A stretch of 64,000 nt of DNA from an uncultured Senegalimassilia sp. GTDB taxonomy: Bacteria; Actinomycetota; Coriobacteriia; Coriobacteriales; Eggerthellaceae. Below, piece by piece: positions 17,595-25,554 of this stretch (the stretch's first letter is position 1; each line of letters begins with the position of its first letter). The stretch is taken from contig NZ_CAKUAT010000005.1 of the NCBI RefSeq assembly GCF_934636665.1, forward strand, positions 72,223-136,222, read 5' to 3'. A program made the position numbers and the translations under genes. Below the pieces are notes generated by a model. That model did no database searches. It was not told the DNA's origin and saw nothing but the letters and a program-made list of their open reading frames with translations.

Positions 17595-17921
17595 CTACCG
17601 AATTCCAGCGCGTTTCAGCGCTTCGTCGCATGTTTCGAGCACTTTACTATACTTAGCGCGGCAAATACCCGACTTCGCGAGAAATATCACATCGAGATTC
17701 GGGAATGGGCCGCCCAGCTCACGGCAAATAGCTCTCATTCGACGTTTTGCGCTGTTACGCCAAACAGCGTTACCGGATTTTTTTCCTGCAATAAAAGCAA
17801 CACGACCGTAAAGGCCGTGCTGCTTCGCTGGTAACACTATGAGCGTAAGGTACGGTGTACGCAGGCGCTTTCCGCTAGAGAACAGATCGGAGATGTCCGC
17901 TTTGGACTTGATAGTCTCCAA
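17595..17921 (-). CDS. rnpA: ribonuclease P protein component
   Basis: The 108-residue basic protein binds RNase P RNA in tRNA 5' maturation. The family core GNAVWRNSAKRRMRAICREL (RNR-type motif) is present, as is an aromatic-rich central strand. No ATG is available near the 5' end; the likely start is TTG at 17921 with AAAGAG upstream, though an ATT two codons earlier cannot be excluded. It begins 11 bases after the rpmH stop. Confidence 0.93.
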   Translation of the reverse strand: METIKSKADISDLFSSGKRLRTPYLTLIVLPAKQHGLYGRVAFIAGKKSGNAVWRNSAKRRMRAICRELGGPFPNLDVIFLAKSGICRAKYSKVLETCDEALKRAGIR

Positions 17922-17932
17922 TCGAATACTCT

Positions 17933-18067
17933 TTACACGCAGAGACGCTTACGACCCTTAGCACGGCGAGCAGCCAGAACCTTGCGGCCGCCCTTGGTTG
18001 CCATGCGGGCACGGAAGCCGTGGCACTTGGCACGCTTACGAGTGTTAGGTTGATAGGTGCGCTTCAT
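17933..18067 (-). CDS. rpmH: 50S ribosomal protein L34
   Basis: Reverse-strand translation from the ATG at 18067 gives 44 residues starting MKRTYQPNTRKRAKCHGFR and continuing ARMATKGGRKVLAARRAKGR, a textbook L34. It is the first gene of the operon running to jag and is preceded by GGGAAAC-type weak Shine-Dalgarno sequence and a near-consensus promoter. Confidence 0.97.
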   Translation of the reverse strand: MKRTYQPNTRKRAKCHGFRARMATKGGRKVLAARRAKGRKRLCV

Positions 18068-18102
18068 ATCGTTTCCCTTTCATGGTTTAGAGCAACTTGT
18101 TG

Positions 18103-18130
18103 AGTATAACCGGAACAACACGGCTGTCAA
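18103..18130 (-). promoter_or_regulatory. rpmH operon promoter
   Basis: On the minus strand a consensus TTGACA (18125-18130), a 16-bp spacer and TATACT (18103-18108) lie about 36 bases upstream of the L34 start. Confidence 0.8.
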
Positions 18131-19255
18131 AAGGTTTTTACCTATATATGCCAGCCGATGCACAAGATACCCACATTATGAAAGCCCACCTGCGAAAACA
18201 CAAAGTTTTCCACAACATTGCCAGTGCACTGGAAAACGTCGCTTTCAACAATTCGTAGGGGGATTGAAACCATAGGTCGCAACATCTAGTGGAGATAACG
18301 AAGATGTCTTTCCAGCATCCCGAATGCACCGGCACGAGAAAAACAAACGGGAATATCCTCAGCACCGATTGGAGATATCGATCCCCGCACCCAGCGGAAG
18401 CGTTTCCGGCAACCTAGGGGAGATCACACGCGAAGCGATCTCAATCCGCTTTCGGCACTGAGGGAAAACTATGCGCGAAGAGCGCCCGCAAGTGCCTCGG
18501 CAACGCCATATCCAAATGGCAGAAGGGCGGAAGTGGAAAACCAGATTGAGCAGCGAAACGAAATCCAACAAGAACGAACCTTCATAACCGATCCCTGCCG
18601 CTGAAAAGAAGGAAATGCGTCCCGAAACTCGCAACCAACGGCTGAAAAAACGAACTTCTCCCCAGCAGCCGATTCCAACGATTGTGGAAAACGTTGAAAA
18701 CTTGGAATTCATTCGAAAGACGATGTGGAAAAACACCGAATAGCACAATCTCAAAGCGCTTAAAGGCTCCGATAAAACAAACGCTGGACCAGGCATTTAA
18801 GCAGTTGCATAGTTTTCAACACGCCCCTGAACAGGTATTTTGCCGTTCTCTACAGCGTAACCGCGTTGCTTTTCGAGAGAATGCACAATTGACCTGGGAC
18901 TTTCCGACTCTTCCGCCAAACCCCTGCCTTCGGTCGAGAAAATGCCGCGAAAACACCTTGGAACGACCTGGAATTTCAACAATGTCGAAAACCTTTACAC
19001 CTCTGTTTTTCACACTTATTCGAGTTTTCATTCCAGTTTTCAACAATCTTTGAATAGAAAGTGGAAAACAGAGGAAACAATGAGTTCATCGTTGTGAAAA
19101 ACTTTCAGTCAATAGTGAATTTTCCACATTCGATTCCAGAATTTGCCCAGTTGAATGGAATTCAACAGGAAAAGAGGGTACACTTTTCAAGGATTTTTCC
19201 CGAAAATGTGTAAAACTTTGGAAAACAGCGAACGTGGAAAGCGGTAAAAGCGCAG
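18131..19255. other. origin-associated non-coding region with DnaA boxes
   Basis: About 1.1 kb without a convincing gene. Four exact copies of TTTTCCACA/TGTGGAAAA occur: 18206-18214 (+), 18683-18691 (-), 18724-18732 (-) and 19120-19128 (+). There are close variants such as AGTGGAAAA at 19060-19068 and several TTTTCAACA-like words. This resembles an incA/incB-type box cluster upstream of dnaA, as in Bacillus. Short open frames here lack ribosome sites and family features. I see no strong unwinding element on this side. Confidence 0.65.
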
Positions 19256-20368
19256 ATGAGCGAGCAAGAACAGCATCAGGAATCTCCTGAAAACAACGAT
19301 GATGAGGGCTTCGACTTCACTCACGTGAATTCGGTTGCGCGCATCGCCCTATACGACAACTTGCTAAGCGCGCCGCGCGTCACCGAAATCCAGCCCGCTC
19401 CCACCGGCGAGTTCATCGAAAGCCTGGCAACGAACGTATACCAGCAATCGCAGGCAGCGGGCGGCACCATTCCCTATACGGTTATCCGCGAGGTTTCGGA
19501 AAACTTCATACACGCACGATTCCAGGAAGCAACGGTGTCCATCCTCGATCACGGCTGCACCATCCGCTTCGCGGACCAAGGGCCGGGCATCGCCTGCAAA
19601 GACCGCGCGCAACTGCCCGGATTCACCTCTGCCATCGAGCCCATGAAAAGCTACATCCGCGGCGTAGGATCGGGTCTTCCCATCGTGAAGGAATACCTCG
19701 ACTTCACCCACGGCACCATCAGCATCGAGGACAACCTCGGCACCGGATCGGTGGTCACCATCAGCGCCAACGGCAGCAATCCCCAGCTTCCCAAAGAGCT
19801 GGAGATCGACCATGTCGAGGAGGACGAGGACGCAGAGCATCCCGAACCCATGGCGCCGCGCTATCGAATCGCCGAGGAAGACCACGAACCCGCATACAAC
19901 GCCCAGCCCGCATACGCTCAGCCCTCGGCCCAATACGCACCGGGGTTTGCGGCCCAGCCGCCTATGCAGGCATACCAGCAGACTCCGCAGATGGCATACG
20001 CAGCCCCTCAGCAATTCGCACAGCCCGGATACCCGACGCCTGCCCAGCAGGGCTACATGCAGGCGCCCGTCCAGCAACCGATGGGCTACCCCTATGGCCA
20101 GCAAATGCAGCAGCAACCGCAGATCCAGCCCGCGGCGGTGGATGCGCAGCCGATCATCGCGTCCCTGTCCCAGCGCGAGAAGGACTTCCTCGTCATCTAC
20201 CTGAAAGAAGGGGTGCTGGGCGTATCGGACGTGGTCAAACTGACCGGAGCGGCGCAATCGAGCGTGCACAACACGCTGAAAAAGCTGGAAGGTATCGGCC
20301 TTTTGAAAATGTCCGGCAAAAAGCGCATGCTCACGAACTTGGGCGTCCAGGTTGCGCAGCTGCTGTAG
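19256..20368 (+). CDS. GHKL-ATPase/winged-helix fusion protein upstream of dnaA
   Basis: The 370-residue protein combines a Bergerat-fold ATP-binding domain with a DNA-binding tail. Visible motifs are the N-box REVSENFIHA (~79-88), G1 FADQGPGIA (~107-115), G2 GVGSGLPIVKEYLD (~137-150) and GTGSVVTIS. There is no DHp domain, phosphoacceptor His or sensor. A Gln/Pro/Ala/Tyr-rich linker (~195-300) leads to a MarR-like winged helix at ~302-370 (KEGVLGVSDVVKLTGAAQSSVHNTLKKLEGIGLL). It sits between the DnaA-box cluster and dnaA, same strand, 81 bases before dnaA. I infer an ATP-dependent regulator of dnaA or initiation; this is unproven. The ribosome binding site is weak. Confidence 0.72.
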   Translation: MSEQEQHQESPENNDDEGFDFTHVNSVARIALYDNLLSAPRVTEIQPAPTGEFIESLATNVYQQSQAAGGTIPYTVIREVSENFIHARFQEATVSILDHGCTIRFADQGPGIACKDRAQLPGFTSAIEPMKSYIRGVGSGLPIVKEYLDFTHGTISIEDNLGTGSVVTISANGSNPQLPKELEIDHVEEDEDAEHPEPMAPRYRIAEEDHEPAYNAQPAYAQPSAQYAPGFAAQPPMQAYQQTPQMAYAAPQQFAQPGYPTPAQQGYMQAPVQQPMGYPYGQQMQQQPQIQPAAVDAQPIIASLSQREKDFLVIYLKEGVLGVSDVVKLTGAAQSSVHNTLKKLEGIGLLKMSGKKRMLTNLGVQVAQLL

Positions 20369-20449
20369 AACACGGCGGCAATCAGTTTTCAACGAATCGA
20401 AACCGCGCAAGGCGAACACGCCTGAACGCGTATGACCGAAGGCCTGCTT

Positions 20450-22222
20450 ATGAACACGGAAGAAATCAATCAGCTATGGGCGGAGGTATGCAGCCGCGTC
20501 AAAAGCTATGAGGGGATCATAGGTCCCCAGGTAGATGCGCTGTTCAGCCAGCTATTCCCCCAAGCCGCCAGCGACGGGTTCATGATGCTGACCGCCAATA
20601 CGGAATTCATCAAGAACTTCATCGAGCGCCATTACATCGACTATATCAAGCGCGCCCTCGAAGAAATCCGCGGGGTGCCTTTCGACGTGCTCATCGGCAT
20701 TGACGAATCGCAGGCTCCTGCGGCAGCGCCGGCTACACCCGCTCCGACAGCTGCAGCGCCCAGCCCCGCCGCAGCGCCGGCTGCACCCGCGACCGCACCG
20801 ACAGCGCAAGCAGGCATGCCGGCTGCAGCCCCCGCGACCGCGCCGCAACCAGCGATTCAACCGACGGCTTCGGCACCAGCAGCCCAACCGATAGCCGCAC
20901 AACAAGCTGCCACCCCCATGGCAACGCTCCCGGCGAGCGAGACGCTAGACGCAGCACCGGTCCAGGCGGCAGCGATACCGGCTCAGGCAGCGGCTCGGGT
21001 CAACGCCGTCCCGCAGGTGCCGCCGACGCAGACCCCGGTTGCGGCCCCGGCAAGCACACCGGACCAGCAAGCGACCGCAGCCCCCGTTGCCGCCGCTCCG
21101 CAAGAACCCGCCCCGCAGGTCATCCCGGCCGACAGCACCGTGTCCGACCAGCCCACGCCGAACAACTCCGTCACCTCGACGCTCACGTTCGAGAATTTCG
21201 TCATCGGCGACTCGAACCGCATGGCGTATTCCATGGCCGTCTCCGTTGCCGAAACCCCGGGCAAACCGCATCTAAACCCGTTGTTCATCTACGGAAGGTC
21301 GGGCCTGGGCAAGACGCATCTGCTTCGGGCCATACAGAACTACATCAACAGCAACATGCCCAACCTGCAGGTCGTCTACAAAGACTCGAATGAGCTGCTC
21401 GAGGACTACATGGACGCATCTGCGGCGCACGACACGGAGAAGTCCAGCTACAAGAACTTCAAGATGTACTACGAGGAAGCCGACGTCCTCCTTGTCGACG
21501 ACGTCCAGCAACTGCAGGGCAAGAAGCAGACGCTCGACATCATGTTCCAGATATTCAACAAGCTGACAAGCCAAGGCAAGCAGGTCGTTCTCTCCGCCGA
21601 CCGCGCGCCGAAGAACATCGACATCGACGAACGCTACAAAACGCGATTCAACTCCGGCGGCACGTTCGACATCCAGCCGCCCGAGATCGAGACCAAGCTG
21701 AGCATCGTCAAAAGCTTCATCCGCGAATACGAGGACATGGAGCAATCCGGGCCTATCAACATGCCCGAAGACGTACAGATATGCATCGCCGAGAGTTCAG
21801 GGTCGAACATCCGAGAGTTGAAAAGCGCGGTGACCAACGTCATCGTCAAGATGAAGTGTGGGGAAGGCTCGGACATCACCGTGGCCGACGTGCGAAAACT
21901 GCTGGAGAACCACTTCTCAGGCGGCCCCAGCAAAAGGCTCACCGCAGACGACATCCTGAAGGTGACGGAGGACTTCTTCAAGGTCAGCCACACCGACATC
22001 GTGGGAAAGAAGAGGACGCGCAACATCGCCCACGCACGCCAAACCGCCATCTACCTGTGCCGACAGCTGCTCGACATCCCCTACGGGGACATCGGGAAAA
22101 AGTTCAACAGGGACCACTCGACCATCATGTATTCGGTAGGCAACATCGAAGCGAAGATGAAGGAGAACCGCGTAGCCCGTGAGGAGATGGAAGCGCTCAG
22201 ACAGATCATTCGCGAGCTATAA
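20450..22222 (+). CDS. dnaA: chromosomal replication initiator DnaA
   Basis: DnaA binds DnaA boxes and melts the origin. The 590-residue protein has domain I (~1-85), an unusually long Ala/Pro/Gln-rich domain II of ~170 residues, the AAA+ domain from ~255 (Walker A GRSGLGKTH near 283, Walker B VLLVDDVQ), and domain IV at the end. The DNA-binding signature reads FNRDHSTIMYS, one residue shorter than the common FGGRDHTTV, so box preference may differ slightly (TTTTCCACA here). The start at 20450 is preferred to 20432 because GAAGG precedes it. Third positions are strikingly C-rich, unlike genes to the right. Confidence 0.95.
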   Translation: MNTEEINQLWAEVCSRVKSYEGIIGPQVDALFSQLFPQAASDGFMMLTANTEFIKNFIERHYIDYIKRALEEIRGVPFDVLIGIDESQAPAAAPATPAPTAAAPSPAAAPAAPATAPTAQAGMPAAAPATAPQPAIQPTASAPAAQPIAAQQAATPMATLPASETLDAAPVQAAAIPAQAAARVNAVPQVPPTQTPVAAPASTPDQQATAAPVAAAPQEPAPQVIPADSTVSDQPTPNNSVTSTLTFENFVIGDSNRMAYSMAVSVAETPGKPHLNPLFIYGRSGLGKTHLLRAIQNYINSNMPNLQVVYKDSNELLEDYMDASAAHDTEKSSYKNFKMYYEEADVLLVDDVQQLQGKKQTLDIMFQIFNKLTSQGKQVVLSADRAPKNIDIDERYKTRFNSGGTFDIQPPEIETKLSIVKSFIREYEDMEQSGPINMPEDVQICIAESSGSNIRELKSAVTNVIVKMKCGEGSDITVADVRKLLENHFSGGPSKRLTADDILKVTEDFFKVSHTDIVGKKRTRNIAHARQTAIYLCRQLLDIPYGDIGKKFNRDHSTIMYSVGNIEAKMKENRVAREEMEALRQIIREL

Positions 22223-22248
22223 CGCAACACCATCGAGGGAAAACGCAA

Positions 22249-22264
22249 TGTTTCACGTGAAACA
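22249..22264. promoter_or_regulatory. parS: parS site (perfect) in the dnaA-dnaN gap
   Basis: Perfect 16-bp palindrome 27 bases after the dnaA stop and about 190 bases from the predicted unwinding element, coupling segregation and initiation sites. Confidence 0.93.
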
Positions 22265-22456
22265 ACCAGGTTGACCAGGCACTTTAAAGGATTCGGGAAA
22301 ACATGGGGATAAACATCGTAAAACATGGCGAAAACCATCGAACTCAAGAGGAAAGATAATGTAGTCAATAATCGCGGTGGATGGAAGGAACAGGCAACCC
22401 ACATTTGAAGTTGAATTACTTTTCAAGAATGACATGGGGTTTTGCGAGTTCTCAAC

Positions 22457-22486
22457 ATTTCCACCGCGCTTATTATTACTACTATT
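22457..22486 (+). other. oriC: predicted origin unwinding element: DnaA-like box, GC cluster and DnaA-trios
   Basis: In order: ATTTCCACC (22457-22465), a CGCG cluster (to 22468), then TTATTATTACTACTATT (22470-22486). The complement of this tract reads as consecutive 3'-AAT/GAT-5' triplets, the DnaA-trio pattern described for Bacillus origins. AT-rich sequence continues to about 22530. It lies in the dnaA-dnaN gap, the same place as the Bacillus unwinding site. Confidence 0.7.
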
Positions 22487-22587
22487 CAAAAACCTATTAT
22501 TAAAAGAAAAGCATTGAAGATAAATAACAACGTTGCATGGACCATCTATCATGGAGCAACGCCTTACGTAAAAGGAAAGAGGAGCCA

Positions 22588-23688
22588 GTGAAATTCAGCA
22601 TCAACCAATCGGAACTGCAGGATGCGCTCGCCGTTGTGCTCAAGGGCATTGCCACCCGTTCCACGCTGCCCATTCTTTCGGGTATCTACCTTGATGCCCA
22701 TAACGACAACCTGACGCTGCAGGCAACCGACTTGGAGCTGTCCATTCAATTCACCATCCCTGCCTTGGTGGAAGAGGAGGGTCGCTCGGTATTTCCCGGC
22801 AAGCTGTTCTTCGATATCGTGAAGAACCTGCCCGATGCCGCCGTGCATGTTGAAACGGGCGAGGATTCCGCCGTCATCACGTGCGACGCTTCTTCGTTCT
22901 CCATCAAGACGTTGGATGCCGAGGACTTCCCGGGGTTCCCTCATGTTGATACGCAGCAGGCTATCTCCATCCCGTTCTCCCAATTCTCGTCTATGGTCAA
23001 GCGCGTGGCGCGCGTGGTTTCCAAGGACGAGAGCCGCGCCATCCTCACCGGCGTGCTCATCACGTTCGAGGGCGAAACGCTGAAGATGGTGGCAACCGAC
23101 TCCTATCGCCTTGCCATCACCGAGGCTCAGCTTGGCGAGCCCGCGGCCGAGGGTTTCCAAGCTGTTATCTCCGGCTCGTTCCTGCAGGAGCTTGCTTCTC
23201 TGACGCGTACGGACGACCCGCTAACCATCGCTTTGGCGGAGAATCAGATCGTGGTCACCTATCACGATACCGTGTTCATCAATCGCCGCATCGAGGGCAA
23301 TTTCCCGAATTATCGTCAGCTGCTGCCCGATTCCTATGAGACGCGCGTTCGCCTCAACGTGAGCCACCTTGTCTCCGGCGTGAAGCGTACGTCGATTCTG
23401 GGTCAGCAAAGCTCGCCGGTGAAGTTCGCCATCGACGTGGAAAGCCAGACCGTGCAGCTTTCCGCCGCCGCCCAGGATGTGGGTAGTGCTCAGGAGACGC
23501 TGGCGTGCCAGGGCGAGGGCGAGAACGTCGAGATCGCCTTCAACTACGCATACGTGCTCGACGGCTTGGGCTCGGTGAACACCGATGACGTGTTCCTGGA
23601 AGTCCAGTCGGGTATGAAACCGGGCATCTTCAAAGCCGGCGAAGGCGAGAACTTCCTGTACCTGGTCATGCCTGTGCGCATTTCCTAA
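22588..23688 (+). CDS. dnaN: DNA polymerase III beta sliding clamp
   Basis: The 366-residue protein is the ring-shaped processivity clamp. Family features include VKFSINQSELQDAL at the start, RSTLPILSGIYL, DLELSIQ, LTGVLITFEGETLKMVATDSYRLA, FPNYRQLLP and the C-terminal YLVMPVRIS. The start is GTG at 22588 with AGAGGAG upstream; an in-frame ATG at 22537 adds 17 non-homologous residues. It heads dnaN-recF-DUF721, with recF 15 bases downstream. Confidence 0.96.
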   Translation: MKFSINQSELQDALAVVLKGIATRSTLPILSGIYLDAHNDNLTLQATDLELSIQFTIPALVEEEGRSVFPGKLFFDIVKNLPDAAVHVETGEDSAVITCDASSFSIKTLDAEDFPGFPHVDTQQAISIPFSQFSSMVKRVARVVSKDESRAILTGVLITFEGETLKMVATDSYRLAITEAQLGEPAAEGFQAVISGSFLQELASLTRTDDPLTIALAENQIVVTYHDTVFINRRIEGNFPNYRQLLPDSYETRVRLNVSHLVSGVKRTSILGQQSSPVKFAIDVESQTVQLSAAAQDVGSAQETLACQGEGENVEIAFNYAYVLDGLGSVNTDDVFLEVQSGMKPGIFKAGEGENFLYLVMPVRIS

Positions 23689-23703
23689 CAACGAAGGCGT
23701 TGC

Positions 23704-24828
23704 ATGAGCCTTCGCATCAAAGACGTTGCGTTCGATGATTTCCGCAGCTATGAGCATTTCCGCTTGAACGACATCGGGCCCTTGACCGTGCTGGTGGGGC
23801 CCAATGCCGTCGGCAAGACCAATGTTGTAGAGGGAATTCAACTGCTGACGGCGCAAACGTCGTTCAGGAACCCCACGGGAGTGCAGCTTGTGCGCGAAGG
23901 CGCCGCTTTTGCCCGCTTGCGCGCAACTGCTGCCGACGAGAGCAGGTTGCTGGAGCTGGGGCTGACGATCGAGGCGGGCAAACGCCGGTTCACCCTTAAC
24001 GGCAAGCAGAAACGGACGGCGGACCTGAAGGGCGTCATCCCCTCGGTAACGTTCACCCCCGACGACTTGAACCTGGCGAAGGGCTCGGGCACTACGCGCC
24101 GCAACGCGCTCGACTCCGTGGGATCGCAGCTTTCGCGCAACCATTACCTGATACGCCGGGACTTCGATAAGGTGCTGCGTCATAAGAACTCGCTGCTGAA
24201 AGACGAGGCATCGCCGCTTTTGCTGGAGAGCCTGAATGACCTGATGGTCACCTGCGGTGCTCAGCTGGTGTGCTATCGGGCGGCCCTGTTCGGCAAGCTG
24301 GCGGCGTCCATGGCAAGCTATTACGCCGAGATCGTGGGGAATCGGGAGGCGCTGTCGGCCCGTTATGCGCCGTCGTGGTTTGCCGAGGGCGAATGGCTCG
24401 ATGCCGGCGAAACGCTCGACCGCGACGAGGCCCGCGAACGTTTCGCCGCGGCTCTTACGGCGTCGATGGCGCAAGAGCGTGCCCGCCATCGTGCGCTGGT
24501 GGGACCTCACGCCGACCGCATCGAGTTTTTCGTCGAAGGGCGCCCGGTGGGCGTGTATGGAAGCCAGGGCCAGCAGCGCTCGGCGGTGCTGGCGTTCAAA
24601 CTGGCGGAAGTCACGCTTATCTGCGACCTTCTGGGCCAGCAGCCGGTGCTGTTGCTCGATGACGTGATGAGCGAGCTCGATGAGCAGCGCCGCCGCGCGC
24701 TGGTGAAGTTCGTCTCAGGGGATATCCAAACGTTTATAACCACGGCGAACCTGGCGTATTTCGACGAGGACCTGCTCGCTGCGGCCCGCGTCGTGCGTTT
24801 GCCCCTTGAGCGGAAGGACGGTGAATGA
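23704..24828 (+). CDS. recF: DNA replication and repair protein RecF
   Basis: This 374-residue SMC-like ATPase loads RecA at gaps with RecO and RecR. Visible are Walker A VLVGPNAVGKTNVVEGI, a signature-like YGSQGQQRSAVLAFKLAE, and Walker B PVLLLDDVMSELDEQRR. Length is typical. The stop overlaps the start of the next gene (ATGA), indicating translational coupling in the dnaN-recF-DUF721-gyrB order common in Actinobacteria. Confidence 0.95.
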   Translation: MSLRIKDVAFDDFRSYEHFRLNDIGPLTVLVGPNAVGKTNVVEGIQLLTAQTSFRNPTGVQLVREGAAFARLRATAADESRLLELGLTIEAGKRRFTLNGKQKRTADLKGVIPSVTFTPDDLNLAKGSGTTRRNALDSVGSQLSRNHYLIRRDFDKVLRHKNSLLKDEASPLLLESLNDLMVTCGAQLVCYRAALFGKLAASMASYYAEIVGNREALSARYAPSWFAEGEWLDAGETLDRDEARERFAAALTASMAQERARHRALVGPHADRIEFFVEGRPVGVYGSQGQQRSAVLAFKLAEVTLICDLLGQQPVLLLDDVMSELDEQRRRALVKFVSGDIQTFITTANLAYFDEDLLAAARVVRLPLERKDGE

Positions 24829-25415
24829 TGGCCGATCTTGGCAGAGGATTGCAGCAATTGCTGCGAAGCCTCGGCGCCGCCGGCGCCCAAGCCGCGCGTT
24901 CCCAACGCGTTGCGGAGGTGCACGTTCGCTGGAAGTGCGCCGTGGAGGCCGTCTATCGCGATTCTGCGCCGCTGGTGCTCGACCACACCAATGGCGTGTA
25001 TATCATGAAGCCCGAACAGGCCAACGACCCCATGGCGGCCCGCGTTCCGGCGGGCAAGACCCTGCTTGTGGTGTATTGCGATGACGCCATGATCCGATCG
25101 GACATCGATGCCCGCCAGGAAATGCTGAAGATCCGCCTTAACGAGCAAGGCGAGCATGTGGCCCTGTTCTCCATCAAGCCCGCCCGCTTCGATATGAAGG
25201 CCCGCCATCCGTTTCGCGAGGAGGCCGCCCGCGCCGCGCAGCAGGCGGCCCAGGCCTCGCGCATCCCGGAGCCGCTTATCAACTCCGAGGCTGCGGCCCG
25301 TTTGCGCGAGCAAGCCGAAGGCGTTGAGGACAAACGCCTCAGGGAATCGATTTTGAAAGCCTTGGAGGCAAGCGAAAAGCCAGGAAGCTCAAAAAACGGC
25401 AAAAGTGGTCTTTAG
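24825..25415 (+). CDS. DUF721 (DciA-like) protein
   Basis: The 196-residue protein has the DUF721 core (VRWKCAVEAVYRDSAPLV...LLVVYCDDAMIRSDIDARQEMLKIRLNE) in its first ~120 residues and an Ala/Glu-rich helical tail. DciA members help load the DnaB replicative helicase; that function has not been shown for actinobacterial forms with this tail. Two adjacent ATGs (24825, 24828) are possible starts; the first overlaps the recF stop. Position between recF and gyrB matches many actinobacterial origins. Confidence 0.8.
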   Translation: MMADLGRGLQQLLRSLGAAGAQAARSQRVAEVHVRWKCAVEAVYRDSAPLVLDHTNGVYIMKPEQANDPMAARVPAGKTLLVVYCDDAMIRSDIDARQEMLKIRLNEQGEHVALFSIKPARFDMKARHPFREEAARAAQQAAQASRIPEPLINSEAAARLREQAEGVEDKRLRESILKALEASEKPGSSKNGKSGL

Positions 25416-25554
25416 AGCGAAAATCATGCCTTAGAAGGCATCTGAAGGCCTGTAAAGGGCGTGGAGAGCCCCGGTGCCAAGACGCGTTGTGGTAGAATTA
25501 ATAGGTTCCAGAACCATCCGGAATCGAAACATTCAATACTAGAGGAGCGTGTCA

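Noticed and set aside
18359..19053. Open frames of 123-145 codons in the origin region (both strands)
   Set aside because: They cover DnaA boxes, lack ribosome sites, and have compositions unlike real proteins.
19321..19336. Partial parS-like CACGTGAA word in the GHKL gene
   Set aside because: Only the centre matches; too many mismatches for a ParB site.
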